The translations under genes were made by a program, and so were the position numbers. This document shows positions 1 to 10,239 of a stretch of DNA of 48,507 bases, piece after piece. Numbering within the stretch: position 1 is the first letter of the stretch; every line of letters begins with the position of its first letter. The notes below the pieces were generated by a model. That model was not told the DNA's origin. It did no database searches and saw only the letters and a list, made by a program, of their open reading frames with translations. This DNA is from Nemertoderma westbladi (taxonomy: Eukaryota; Xenacoelomorpha; Nemertodermatida; Nemertodermatidae): positions 1 through 48,507 of the forward strand of contig JAUCBJ010006719.1 of the NCBI GenBank assembly GCA_032718475.1. Direction: 5' to 3'.

Positions 1-528
1 GGGCCTTTAATTTCGGAAGTTCACCTTTCGATATCGTTATACAGTATATTGCAAAAACCCAACACCAAAGGTCACCATAAAATGTTTGAGGTTGATCAGT
101 ATTTATTCATGAATGTGGGTGATATGATAGGCCTAATGATAATATGCCGTAGCCGTGGGGTGTTGGGGTGCAGCCAGTGGTCAGCTGTAGCAAAGCTAGT
201 ATAGATTTCCACTGGTGCATGACTGTGAAAGGTTTAGTGGACTGATCAGGAGAGGCGGGGGGGGGGGGGGGGGGGGGGGGTGTTACTCGATAGATTCGAA
301 AGGAGATAATTTAGGTGCTCGGAATGTAAAAAAACATGTTTATGAAACAGTTGCTAGCTAGTGGGACCCATCAGGAATATACTGCACATTGGATATATTG
401 GAGATGTTTTATTGTATATAGGTCAAACATAGATAAATACAGTATACAGTAGGTCTAACTTGAGTATGGACAGTACTGTATGCCTAAGTCGCAAAGTGGA
501 TACTTTATTTGTGGAATCTTTACCAGCT
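1..528. other. Non-coding left flank with a G24 run
   Basis: I see no gene here. The stretch probably includes the 3' untranslated end of the non-LTR element that starts at 529 on the minus strand, but I could not find a tail repeat or target-site duplication to fix its end. A run of 24 G lies at 257-280. The rest is moderately AT-rich unique-looking sequence. Confidence 0.5.
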
Positions 529-3500
529 TCAAGACAAGGTATCAAGAAAACGTTTTTTTAATTTATTTGCTAGGGCATTTTTAGATAGTGAGTTTTTAAG
601 TTCTAAGGGTAAATCATTCCAAATTTTAGGTCCTGTATATTTTATAGAATTTTGGGAAAGTTGTAAGCGGACACGAGGGACAAAGAACTTTTGTGTAGAA
701 GCAGAGCGCGTGGAATATTTGTGTATTGTACTTGTGTGACGGAATATTTTTTGCATGGTTTCAGTTTTCTTATGTTTGTTAATGTCGTACATAAATTTAG
801 CTACTTCTAGGTCAAATAATTTTTCTAGTGGGAGGATTTGTAGAGATTTATAAATAGGTGCTGCATGCGCTTGGTAATGGCTAAATGTTATTGCTCTGAT
901 TATCTTATTTATTTTTACTTTTATTTTCGACGTGTTATAGTTGTAGCTATTTCCCCACATTAAAATTCCGTACAGTATGTGAGGGTGAACTAGTGCAAAG
1001 TACAGGGTTCTCATAATGTGTAGAGGTAAAATGTGTCGCAATTTGAAGAAAATACCAGATAATTTGGATATTTTAGAGAGTATGTATTCACAATGAGTCG
1101 ACCAGTTAATTTTATTATCAATATATATACCTAAAAACTTAGTGGCGGTAGCTTCCGTAAGATTAGTGGATCGTATAGTGATGTTTGGTGTTATATAGTT
1201 CCGAGAGTTGTTAAAGATTATATATTCAGTTTTTTTAAGGTTTAGGGATAATTTATTGTCTATGAGCCAATTGTCTAATTTAGAGAGTTCCGTATTGACT
1301 GTCGAGATTAGTGTGTCAGTATTGCTATGGCAATAGAGTAAAGTTGTGTCGTCTGCAAAGAGTGTGGTGAAAAGTTTTGTGCAGAGCGGTAAGTCGTTTA
1401 TGTACATAAGAAACAAAATGGGACTTAATATAGCCCCCTGTGGGGTACCGCAAGGGGCCAAAGCTGGTTCTGAGGTAATACCATCAATAGAGACAATATG
1501 AGAGCGGTTATGTAAGAAGCTGCCTATAAGTTGCAATGGAAGTCCCCGTATCCCGTAACAATCTAATTTTTTCAGTAGTATGTCATGTGGAAGGGTGTCG
1601 AAGGCTTTCTTTAAGTCTACTGATATTAAACATGCAGAGCTACCGTTGTCAAGTGTTTCCTGTAGTTGTTCCGTAACAGTAAGAATAGCGTCCGTTGTCG
1701 TTATGTGTTTACGAAATCCGTGTTGACATGGTGATAACAGGTCGTATTTGTTTAAGAAGGTCAGTAATTGGGAATTGACTACACGTTCATATATCTTTGT
1801 GAATAAGGGTAATATTGATATCGGGCGGTAATTGTTTTTATCGGTTGGATCTCCGGATTTGAAAACTGGTATTATTTTAGCCTTTTTTAGAGCATCTGGG
1901 TAGAATCCATTTTTAATTGAAAGGTTAATGAGATAAGTTAGGTGAGGGGCAAGGCTGTGGGCAGCTAATTTGACCAATAAGACAGGAAACTCGTCAAAAG
2001 TTGAGACATTTTTGTCGATATCTAACAAAAAATATATTATTTCAGTTTCACTGGGTTCTATGAGTGAGAAAGAATTAAATTTATTATTTTTTACATAACG
2101 AGTTGGTTGCCTTTGTGATTTTGGTATTTTACTCGCTAATTGCGGCCCAATCGATGCAAAGTGTTTATTTAATATATTAGCAATAATAGATTTATCAGTT
2201 GTAGTTGAATCTAGTGAATCTATCTTGATTTTCACGGGGGACGATAATTTTTTGGATCTATGTAGTGCCGTATTTATTGTTTTCCAGGTTTTTTTGCTAT
2301 TGTTTTGATATTTCAGAAACTCATTTTCGTAATAACTTTTTTGGGCATTACGCATAATTTTTGTGAGAGTGTTTCGGTAGGTTTTATATTGTGAAAGATT
2401 TGTATCCGACGGGTTTGAGATGAAAGCAGTGTATAGTTTATTTTTCCTCCTTACACATTTGACCAAGTTAGTTGTCATCCATGGTTTTTTCGGAATTAAT
2501 TTCGGGTTTATTGTTTTTTTCGGCAAATGGTTGGCACAAATTAAATTAAAATTGTTGTAAAAAACTTGGAATTTTTCTTCTTTCAAAATAGCGTCATCAT
2601 TATATGTCCAATTTGAAGGATTATTTATGTCAGATAAGAATTTATCTTTAGTAAATTTATTATAATCATAAATTGATCGAGGAGTTTCAGTTTCGGACAG
2701 ATAAACGTCAAAAGAGTTGACAACAACAAATGTGGCCAAATGGTCAGAGGTTCCCATTTCTGCTAGAAAAACACCAGCTGTAACAAATTTATCGGTTATA
2801 TTGGTGGATATGTGGTCAATTAAGGTTTTTGAGTAAGGTGTTATTCTCGTTGCTTGTTTTATTAGCTGTTGGAATCCGTAAGTGCCTAATGTATTGTTAT
2901 AGGTTTTTGTTTTGTAATTTTGTTTTAAGGTATCAATATTGATATCCCCTGTTATAATTGTGTCGTATTTCGAGTCTGTAACTTTAGTAAGTAAATTATT
3001 AAGTTCGTCCGAGAATTTGGATTCAGTGCATGAGTCTGGGCGGTACAGCGTTCCTAGAAGTAGAGGTTTACGGTTAGCTCTCTCTGCTGTTAGCAGTACC
3101 CAAGAGGATTCGCACCCATCTACAGTAAAGTTAACATCAGTTGAGTATTGGATTCCCTGTTTTATGTAAATAGCGGTGCCTCCCCTATCACGCTTGCCGT
3201 ATTGTCTATTATTAATTATTGGTTTGTAGTATCCATCCAGTTGGAGCTGTGAAAGGTCTGTATTATCTGTAAGAAAGGTTTCAGAGAATGTAAGTATATC
3301 GAACTTTTTATTTAATAAATCCAGATAGTCTGAAGTTTCCTGTATATTTTTATTGAGACTGCGACAGTTAAGGTGAAACACAGTAAGTGGTTTTTTGTTT
3401 GTATTGTGCTGTGCTTGTTCTAGAAGGGAGTTGTAAGAGTCAGTGTTAAAGTAGTCCGAGCTATTGATGGAAGATATTATATTTCTGTCGGGGTCAATTG

Positions 3501-3858
3501 ATTTGAATTGATTATTTGAAGCAGAAAAGTCTATTGAATTAGTGTCCTCGGCCCCGTCAGAAAAAATATCAGTATCAGAGTTAGGGACATTATTAAAAGG
3601 AAAAATATCCAAGTAACAGTATATACAGTATGTTAGGATCGAATTTGTGTTAGACAATGGTAAATGCGCTAAATCGAGACAGGTCCCACAAGGATAGTGA
3701 TATAAATTTTGACATAGTGAGCACTTTAAGGAGGTTTCGGTGGGGGATACTATCGAGTAACAGAAGGTACAGGAAGGGGGATGGGGTGGTGGGGTAGGGT
3801 GATGCTGTGGCATTATAAGTGACGAAAGTAGCATGTGAAGGCCATAGGCTACCCACAA
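529..3858 (-). CDS. Retrotransposon ORF2: PHD finger, endonuclease, reverse transcriptase
   Basis: This 1109-residue protein nicks target DNA and copies the element RNA from the nick (target-primed reverse transcription). Residues 30-81 form a PHD-like zinc finger with spacing C30-C33, C46-C49, H54-C57, C78-C81. The endonuclease spans about 158-375, with N164 in FHLNCRS, E193 in SETF, D305/N307 in GDIN, and D372-H373 in SDH. The reverse transcriptase spans about 650-890: NYRPIS at 676, D748 in SVDLKKAFD, TPQG at 805, and the catalytic FADD at 834-837. A thumb-like and C-terminal region runs to 1109. The stop is TGA at 529-531. The true start may be a later Met, for example residue 10 or 16, because the first residues are not conserved-looking. 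No frameshift or stop interrupts it. Confidence 0.95.
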   Translation of the reverse strand: MWVAYGLHMLLSSLIMPQHHPTPPPHPPSCTFCYSIVSPTETSLKCSLCQNLYHYPCGTCLDLAHLPLSNTNSILTYCIYCYLDIFPFNNVPNSDTDIFSDGAEDTNSIDFSASNNQFKSIDPDRNIISSINSSDYFNTDSYNSLLEQAQHNTNKKPLTVFHLNCRSLNKNIQETSDYLDLLNKKFDILTFSETFLTDNTDLSQLQLDGYYKPIINNRQYGKRDRGGTAIYIKQGIQYSTDVNFTVDGCESSWVLLTAERANRKPLLLGTLYRPDSCTESKFSDELNNLLTKVTDSKYDTIITGDINIDTLKQNYKTKTYNNTLGTYGFQQLIKQATRITPYSKTLIDHISTNITDKFVTAGVFLAEMGTSDHLATFVVVNSFDVYLSETETPRSIYDYNKFTKDKFLSDINNPSNWTYNDDAILKEEKFQVFYNNFNLICANHLPKKTINPKLIPKKPWMTTNLVKCVRRKNKLYTAFISNPSDTNLSQYKTYRNTLTKIMRNAQKSYYENEFLKYQNNSKKTWKTINTALHRSKKLSSPVKIKIDSLDSTTTDKSIIANILNKHFASIGPQLASKIPKSQRQPTRYVKNNKFNSFSLIEPSETEIIYFLLDIDKNVSTFDEFPVLLVKLAAHSLAPHLTYLINLSIKNGFYPDALKKAKIIPVFKSGDPTDKNNYRPISILPLFTKIYERVVNSQLLTFLNKYDLLSPCQHGFRKHITTTDAILTVTEQLQETLDNGSSACLISVDLKKAFDTLPHDILLKKLDCYGIRGLPLQLIGSFLHNRSHIVSIDGITSEPALAPCGTPQGAILSPILFLMYINDLPLCTKLFTTLFADDTTLLYCHSNTDTLISTVNTELSKLDNWLIDNKLSLNLKKTEYIIFNNSRNYITPNITIRSTNLTEATATKFLGIYIDNKINWSTHCEYILSKISKLSGIFFKLRHILPLHIMRTLYFALVHPHILYGILMWGNSYNYNTSKIKVKINKIIRAITFSHYQAHAAPIYKSLQILPLEKLFDLEVAKFMYDINKHKKTETMQKIFRHTSTIHKYSTRSASTQKFFVPRVRLQLSQNSIKYTGPKIWNDLPLELKNSLSKNALANKLKKRFLDTLS

Positions 3859-4240
3859 CCAACTTGTTCGTATGTTTGTTTGAAATAAAGAATTTGAGAA
3901 ATTAATATGAAATATAATGAAAGAAAATGAAAGGATATTATTATTGTGAAATTACTTGTTATTCTGAATGAAGCAGAGTGAAATATTAGTTCGAGTATGA
4001 CATTCAACATCCTGACATGAAGCAAGGAAAGATGAAATAGTGAACTAAGATGTAGTAGAAACACCAGTGATGTAAGACACATTTAGGACGATAAAAGTGG
4101 AATAATAAACCTAAATATAGACGACACATTGCAGATCATAAACCTATAGAGTGCATAACAGTTACACTTTCTAAATTAATCAATCTTAAGGCAGACAGAC
4201 AAAATACATAAGACTGCATAATAAATGAATAATATAATTA

Positions 4241-5131
4241 CTATTGGGATTCTTCTTCAAGGGAAATATATTGGTTGTCAGTCGACGTGGGGTGGGATCG
4301 TAGACCGGTTCGAGATCGGCTGAGTTGGACGCGTTGTTTCTTCCCCTTGTCCTTCGGTACTGGAACAGCTGTCGACTCGTCGTCACGAGATGTTTGCGGT
4401 TCACCCCCTGTCCCCCCAGAGATTGATTCGCTAACTGGGAGATCCATGCAGGATCGAATCTCCTCGTACGTGTCGGGGATGATGAGCGATTGAGGTTTCT
4501 TTGATCCCAGAACGTCCTCGATGTCCTCGAAGGTCGTAATCCTTATGTGTCGAGATTTTGCGGCCAGCTGTACGCTAATGTTGCCATTACGTGAGCCACA
4601 GCCATATATGATACCATCCGCACGGATCTTCCTAAGGAAGTTTAGCAAACGCGAGCGATAAATCGTAAGATGGTCGCTAATCTGAACGCCTTTAGGAACA
4701 TGTTTGATATTTGAAAATATTTCAGAACGCGGGGAATGGTACTTAAACTTAACAATAATTGGTGGTGGTCGTTTAGAACCAGGGCGTTGAGGGCCAAGTC
4801 GATGACAACCATCTACTGACTTCAATCCGTCGGAGACTTTTAGTGACTCCAAGATAGGTTCAATGATGTTTCGTACATCCTCAGGTTTTCCTGTGGAACG
4901 AATTTCGATACCGTGTAGCAGAATGTTGCATCTGCGTCGATATTGGTGTTCAGAGTCATTGTTTAGGAAACTGGCTGTAAGGAATTGTTGGTGTTCGTTA
5001 ATCTGCCTGCGTGTGCTTTCGCTTGCAGCTCTAGATATATCAATGCTGTGTTGCAGGTTCAGATAATTCGCCTCACTAGTTTTGCGTAGTTCAATTATTT
5101 CTCGGTAAACCGCGTCAAGTGTTATAGACAT
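4241..5131 (-). CDS. Retrotransposon ORF1: coiled coil plus RRM-like RNA-binding protein
   Basis: This 296-residue protein is expected to bind element RNA and form the ribonucleoprotein particle. Residues 5-60 look like an amphipathic, probably coiled-coil segment rich in Glu, Gln and Arg. Residues 66-145 match the RRM-like core typical of L1-type ORF1 proteins, with RRRCNILLHGIE at 65, VDGCHRLG at 106, PIIVKF at 124 and ISDHLT at 151. The tail (230-296) is Ser/Thr/Lys-rich and low in complexity. It starts at ATG 5129-5131 and lies upstream of ORF2 in the sense of transcription. I see no zinc knuckles. Confidence 0.85.
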   Translation of the reverse strand: MSITLDAVYREIIELRKTSEANYLNLQHSIDISRAASESTRRQINEHQQFLTASFLNNDSEHQYRRRCNILLHGIEIRSTGKPEDVRNIIEPILESLKVSDGLKSVDGCHRLGPQRPGSKRPPPIIVKFKYHSPRSEIFSNIKHVPKGVQISDHLTIYRSRLLNFLRKIRADGIIYGCGSRNGNISVQLAAKSRHIRITTFEDIEDVLGSKKPQSLIIPDTYEEIRSCMDLPVSESISGGTGGEPQTSRDDESTAVPVPKDKGKKQRVQLSRSRTGLRSHPTSTDNQYISLEEESQ

Positions 5132-5296
5132 AGTTGAATATCGATATCAACTGGAGCCGGGGCTCGGCATTGTAGGACCGCGGTCAGTATGTAAAATGTA
5201 TGTTGGTTGCAGTAGGTAGGCCTACGGCAGTAACAGTGCTACATAGTGCTCAGTTAATCAGCGGACCGGTAATCATGTCCTAATACACGGTACGGT

Positions 5297-5335
5297 ACCT
5301 CGTTGAACGGTTGCCAAACACCTCGTTGAACGGTT
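5297..5335 (+). repeat. Two direct copies of a 16-bp word, 23-bp period
   Basis: The word ACCTCGTTGAACGGTT occurs at 5297-5312 and again at 5320-5335. It lies between the non-LTR element and the ORF at 5355. It may be a slippage duplication or a target-site remnant; nothing else supports a function. Confidence 0.6.
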
Positions 5336-5354
5336 TCCTGATGCGACTCAGTTC

Positions 5355-5834
5355 ATGAAAATTGGCCACTGTGCTGCTTTACATGATGATGGAACCATTG
5401 TTGTCCTGGGAGCAGAAACCCGAGAATTGTTCATAAGCAACGTCGTTTGCTATGATAAATACAATACGAATACCAACGAACCTGAGAGATGGATTCTACG
5501 TAATGGCCTACCTTCTGTACAAGTCACGGATATTTCCCGCGCATTCAATACAGAGGTCCCTGGAATTCAACTAGTCAGAGAGCCGATTACATGTGGGAGG
5601 CAAAGAATTTATCGACCACAAGAAACGAGCTGTGCTTATGATTTCGAAACGGTGGGAGTGCTTGAGGGGTTAACAGCAAAGAACTTCATTGGGAATAATG
5701 GTCGGGAGGTGTCTACAATACATGTGGTGTCGGACCACCTCGGTGATCCTCGATTCTTGAGTAGGGACATCGCCTCTGGGTTCCAGAATCTTGTTGTGTT
5801 TTTGAGATTTTTGTTTAACAGAATAGAGGAATAG
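5355..5834 (+). CDS. Unrecognised ORF, 159 residues
   Basis: I do not recognise this protein. It is open from 5355 to 5834, has a balanced amino-acid composition, and stays open for some codons upstream of the Met (VERFPDATQF leads into it). This suggests a fragment of a larger coding region or exon whose 5' part was removed, perhaps by insertion of the neighbouring non-LTR element. It has no signal peptide, membrane segment or obvious motif. Short phrases such as HDDGTIVVLGAETREL and DHLGDPRFLSRD read like folded globular protein. The last 20 residues run into a repeat-rich region and may not belong to the original gene. It could be a retroelement or viral fragment. Confidence 0.4.
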   Translation: MKIGHCAALHDDGTIVVLGAETRELFISNVVCYDKYNTNTNEPERWILRNGLPSVQVTDISRAFNTEVPGIQLVREPITCGRQRIYRPQETSCAYDFETVGVLEGLTAKNFIGNNGREVSTIHVVSDHLGDPRFLSRDIASGFQNLVVFLRFLFNRIEE

Positions 5835-6500
5835 GTAAGAATATTTATTTTCGCCAAAATATAGCAAGAAATAGCAAGATTATTCATAATTTTCTCACTG
5901 TACGGTATGTACGCAAAGAAAAAATGAAGCAAAAAGCATTAAGGTCTGTCTGGTCTAGTGGTCTTTATTGTAATAAATAGCAACCAACACTTAGTTGGTG
6001 TGATGATAATTATATGATACACCTTCACTGAAAAGAGTGAAATTAGTGAAAGAATGTCAAAAATAAACACCCAAAAGAACACTTTTTTGATAACTGCGGC
6101 GAGAAACAGCATGGTTTCTGTCAGGCTTGAAAAATAGCAAGAAATAGCAAGGTTTTTTTCAAATAACGCAAGAAATCCCTCATCACACAAGGTCAGATTT
6201 TTTTCACGCAAGACAACTTAAAATATAGCAAGAGCTTGCGTCAAAGTAGCAAGGTTGGCAACACTGGCTAGCTGGGTAGTCCAGGTAGCTCAAAATAACA
6301 AAGCTCATTCCCACAATGGGGCCTGGGCCAATAGTGGCCTGGCAGCCACGGTGATTGGTCTGAAGACCTCAATGAGTCCGTTGATATAAGTAGATTAGTC
6401 ATTAACATATATTAATTATATTATTATTTTTTTATTAATTATTACTTATTAATAGCTGTCTACTTTTATAAACATCCGGGAACTACACATTTTTTCCCCT
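5835..6500. repeat. Non-coding stretch with scattered ATAGCAAGA words
   Basis: There is no gene. The word ATAGCAAG, or close variants, recurs near 5866, 5873, 6136, 6143, 6223 and 6246, partly in pairs 7 bases apart, with GCAAGA/GCAAGG variants between. The repetition makes the minus strand read NLAISCY in two separate places, which is an effect of the repeat and not evidence of a protein. After 6300 the sequence becomes AT-rich. Confidence 0.5.
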
Positions 6501-6631
6501 GGAGCAGTTCACAAATTAAATATTGTAAACTTCATAATTGGTAAATTTTACAAATGAATTTGTGTCCTTTATGAATTTGTGTCCATTATTTGTGAAAGTT
6601 TACAAATTAATGTTTTGGTGTAGTTTCTAAT

Positions 6632-7232
6632 ATGTGTCAGTGTGGTATTATTGTCAAAAAGTAGTTGAAACTTTATGGTAGTTTTCAGCAATTTGTCAAT
6701 CTGGTAAACATAGTACAGAGTTTAAATATAGTAGAGAAGCTTATTTCAAATCTTGCATCAGACAGTATCAAGGACTACAATTTTGTAGAATTCCAGATCA
6801 TTTATTGAGAGAGATAACAAAAAAATTTCAAGAGAACAATCTATTGGTTGAGGATTCTGAAAATAGGTATTCTTCTATAACAAGAAAATATATAACAAGA
6901 TGTTTAAAAGAAATAAATTATGCTAAACATTACAAGAATGCTAATTTTATCTATCAAGTTATTACTAATAATCAAATAGACAATATTAGTCATTTAGAAA
7001 CAAAACTCTTATGTGATTTAATAGATTCATTGTGGTATATAATACACTACATATACAACGCAAGAACTTTCTCAGTTTACAGTACTTATTGTTTCAGTTT
7101 CTATGTAGGCCTGAACACCCCTGCAATATTGCAAATTTTACTATATTAAAAACAGAAAATGTTAAAGAGTTTCACAATAATATTTGCAAAATAATTTTTA
7201 AAATCTTAGGTTGGAAATTTACACCTATTTAA
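6632..7232 (+). pseudogene. Decayed VLTF3-like late transcription factor of large DNA virus type
   Basis: Pieces of one protein are readable in all three forward frames. A first Cys pair (MCQCG) begins at 6632. After a frame change, a segment open from about 6682 contains EAYFKSCIRQYQG followed by an IPD motif near 6790. This is continued by a helical stretch to about 7050. A second frame change leads to PEHPC and then FHNNICKIIFKILGW, ending at TAA 7230-7232. The zinc-ribbon-like start, the RQYQG...IP block and the C-terminal ICK...LGW block are hallmarks of the VLTF3 family. VLTF3 is a core late-transcription factor of nucleocytoplasmic large DNA viruses and some smaller relatives. The second Cys pair is degenerate. 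The copy is very AT-rich and clearly inactive. The assignment rests on motif recognition, not a search. Confidence 0.6.
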
Positions 7233-7640
7233 TATGATTTAAATATTATATTATATTAATATTGTAAACTATATAGAATGCAAGTCATTATAAAAAAATT
7301 ACTTTAATTAACTTTCAATACCTCGGAGGTTTGTGTATTTGATAAACTTGCGATAAGAGAAAAAGAATAAGAGAAAAAGAATTATTGATTGTCTCTTATC
7401 TTTGATAAGAGAAAAAGAATTATTTCTCGCCGTTGCACTAAATATATAATGTAAGTAATTAAGAAATAAACACGAATATATATAATGCACTAATCTACTG
7501 AATAATCGCTAAATAACATTCTACTAAATAAAATTAAAGAAAACGATTATAATAAAATTACATAATAATACATACATAAATATAAAAATAATAAAAAACA
7601 GATATAAAATAATGTAGTCACACACCCACTCCAGACGCTG
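7233..7640. other. AT-rich non-coding stretch, possible LTR of the BEL/Pao remnant
   Basis: There is no gene. A GATAAGAGAAAAAGAAT-like word recurs near 7351, 7367 and 7402. For the BEL/Pao integrase that ends at 7641 on the minus strand, the 3' LTR would have to lie here. On the minus strand a TGTGACTACATT-type start is present just past the integrase, but with no second LTR visible I cannot confirm it. Confidence 0.35.
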
Positions 7641-8985
7641 TTACGTTGGGGAGTCCCTAGATGTTTGTTGGATTAGGGAGGTGGTCGTGGGAAGAGTATC
7701 TTGCCTTCCATAGTTTCCGGATAGTTCTCTGTCTCTTTCCAGTAAACATAAACGACCAACTGGGCGATTGAGTTGTTGTGTTTCGAATACAATTCCAGGT
7801 TTCTTAAAGTTACGTCGCATGACGACGAGTTCTACCGATCGCACTAAACCATCATCGGATATATGAGTTTCGATGATACGACCTGTCTGCCACCGCTTAC
7901 GTGGAAGATCTGATTCCACAATAAGGACCATGTCTCCGGCGCTGACGTTTTCTTGCTGCGCAAACCACTTGGTTCGAAGTTGTAGCGTAGGCAGATAATG
8001 TTTTTCGAAATGGTCAGCGAAATGACAGGATAATAACTGCATAAGTTGCCAAGTTTGTCGGCAGTATTCGTCTCCGTCCGCGATTTCCGATTTTGGGAGC
8101 ATGGCTACAGGTTTCTTCAGTAGGAAATGCGCGGGTGTTAGCGCTTCTAGGGAGTCGGGACTCGATGAGACTGGCATAAGCGGTCTCTTGTTAAGATAGG
8201 CGGCGATTTCCTCCATTAACGTCCGCAAAAGTTCGTCGGTGAGATACGCGCGACAAGGCACTATAAAGTGAAATGCGGTCTTCACGCTCCTTATTAATCT
8301 CTCCCAACTTCCTCCCCACCAAGGGGCGTCGGCGGCGTTGAAGGTCAGAGCTAGATGCTGTTACCCTTAGCTGATCGTCCACCTGTCTTTTGTTCCAATC
8401 TTTAATGTAAGCATTGATCTCATTATTGGCGCCAATGAAGTTCGTTCCCTTATCAGATCTCATCGTGTTGCTAGTTCCAAAGCGAGCAATCTGTCGGCGT
8501 AAACTCAGTAGGAAGCTGTTGGTAGATAGATCGTTCACCATATCTAGATGGATCGCTCTACAAGTCATACAGACAAAGATGACACACCATCGCTTGACTA
8601 TATATAGTCCTAGCACGATATACTTCAATAGGGCCAAATAGATCCACACCGGTATTAGTAAAGGCTGGTTCATAGAAGCTTACTCGTTCCCTAGGTAATT
8701 CTGCCTCTCGCTGTGTTAAAGGCCTACTGAATGCTTTCCTACAGGGTATACAGATCCTAAGAACTTGGTTCAGAGCTCTACGGGGTTTATGGAAATAATA
8801 GCGAGTTCGAATTTCGCTAAGAACTCGTTCTCTACCAGCATGGTAAAGCCTACTGTGAACATCTACAATCATCTTGATTTGTATTTCAAGATTTCTAATG
8901 AGTATGGGAAACTTAGTGTCAAAGGATAATGGAGCATTAGTTAATCTCCCTCCAACACGTATTAACCCATCTTGTAAAGTCCTCT
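7641..8985 (-). pseudogene. BEL/Pao retrotransposon integrase, frameshifted
   Basis: This is the integrase end of a BEL/Pao LTR retrotransposon polyprotein, split over three frames. Frame one (about 8985 down to 8620) starts in LIRVGGRL, carries the zinc-binding H...H motif of VHSRLYHAG and the CIPCRK Cys pair, and reaches the first catalytic Asp in NTGVDLFGP. Frame two (about 8615-8370) continues with CRAIHLDMV and the second Asp in RSDKGTNF, where Lys replaces the usual Asn. Frame three (about 8345-7641) has the Glu in WWGGSWERLIRS, the rest of the core, and the DUF5641-type C-terminal domain (AGDMVLIVES...RKRWQTGRI). The protease and reverse transcriptase are absent upstream. The three catalytic residues survive, so decay is fairly recent, but the frameshifts rule out a working product. 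Confidence 0.85.
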
Positions 8986-10239
8986 ACGGTAGGGGCTATC
9001 CCACGGCCTACAAGTCTACTAATATGAAGCTATAGAATATCTCTAACCGTAAAGTCCAGTAGTATACCGCTTACCAGATCCTAGTAACGATGTATCTTAC
9101 TGTGAGACTCTAGTACTGTAGTAATGAAACGGGCTCGTACAGTATCTGACAACAAATCCCAGTCCAGGATAGCTAAACAAACAGATACAATACACAAACT
9201 ACTACTGGCGAGGAGCAGAGCCTGGTGTCTATTCTATGTACGTGAGCGGGTCTAATGCCTACGAACTAGACAAAAGGATACCTGTCCTCTAACCGGTATG
9301 GCAGATGCACAGTTACAGTAATAGACCAAACTCACGGGAAAACAATCCCCGCGCAGCGAATCCTAACTATCGCTGACAGTCCTAAATACCGTAACTTGCC
9401 GCGGTGTGATTTATATGGTTTATATACGAGCTAGGTGGGTTACAGCCCTAGCGTTACAATACTGATCTCCCTGTCTGAATCAGTCTAAAAAAGGTCGTGC
9501 CTAATGTAACAATACCGCTGCTCTAGGCAAACAACAGTTTAATAACAAAATAATGAAATACTCCCTTGCCGTAACTAAATATCTGATCCTAATTTTACAA
9601 ATACGAATAGTAAATTACAGATAAATTCTGCCTAAAGTATTCTAAAGTGCGCTATAACTAGTAGAACTCTAAGGGTAAATATGTTTTAGGGCGTGTGTGT
9701 GTGGGTGTGTTACAATAAAACAATTTTGGTGTATATCATTTTACTAGGTTTTAGTAATTTTCTGACCGATTGTTGTAAGATAAGAAATAGGGATTAATTG
9801 CTACCGTACGTTAGCTGATCTGGTATACAAATTTGATTCTAGAACTTTGTTGCTGCGGTAGTTAGCAGCAATACCTATCAGTACGTGGCAAGGCGCGGTA
9901 GGATATTAATAAAACCTCCCTAGGCCAAGCGGTGTGCCAGTAGCAGAAATACTCCTTGCCTGATCAAATAACTAACTTCAGGCAGGGGGTGGGGGGGGAG
10001 GGGGGTACTAATGTATATTCTACAAAGCGAACCGGTACCAAACAGTCAGTGCTAACAAATCACTAAATTATGGAACGTATGCTGTCCGTACCTAATATGT
10101 ACTTGACGAATGGCAATAGCTCGCACCTATGAGGTATACAGGTAACCCAGGGATTTGCAGGACTGACAAAGGGGGGTTCTGCCTAGAATATAGTTATTTG
10201 ATCCTAAATTTTGCGGCGTCCAGGACGGCGTCACGCTTA
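8986..10239. other. No recognisable gene
   Basis: Both strands are rich in stop codons. The region should have held the reverse transcriptase and protease of the BEL/Pao element if that copy were complete, but I see no trace of either. Minor features are a GT-rich patch near 9689-9709 and a G-rich patch near 9984-10005. Confidence 0.5.

Larger units (their letters stand above)
529..5131 (-). mobile_element. Non-LTR retrotransposon, two ORFs intact (CR1/Jockey-type)
   Basis: The two ORFs on the minus strand are in the order ORF1 (4241-5131) then ORF2 (529-3858), separated by about 380 bases without coding signal. Both are uninterrupted and every catalytic residue I looked for in ORF2 is present, so this copy is young or recently active. 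The order, the endonuclease of the exonuclease-endonuclease-phosphatase type and the reverse transcriptase motifs place it in the CR1/Jockey group of LINE-like elements; the exact clade needs a tree. The untranslated ends extend beyond these coordinates, with the 5' end likely between 5140 and 5330. No target-site duplication was found by eye. Confidence 0.9.

Noticed and set aside
509-739. 76-codon plus-strand ORF
   Set aside because: It is the antisense shadow of the C-terminal end of the retrotransposon ORF2.
5636-6211. Minus-strand ORFs containing NLAISCY
   Set aside because: They arise from the repeated ATAGCAAG word and overlap the better plus-strand ORF; no motif or start context supports them.
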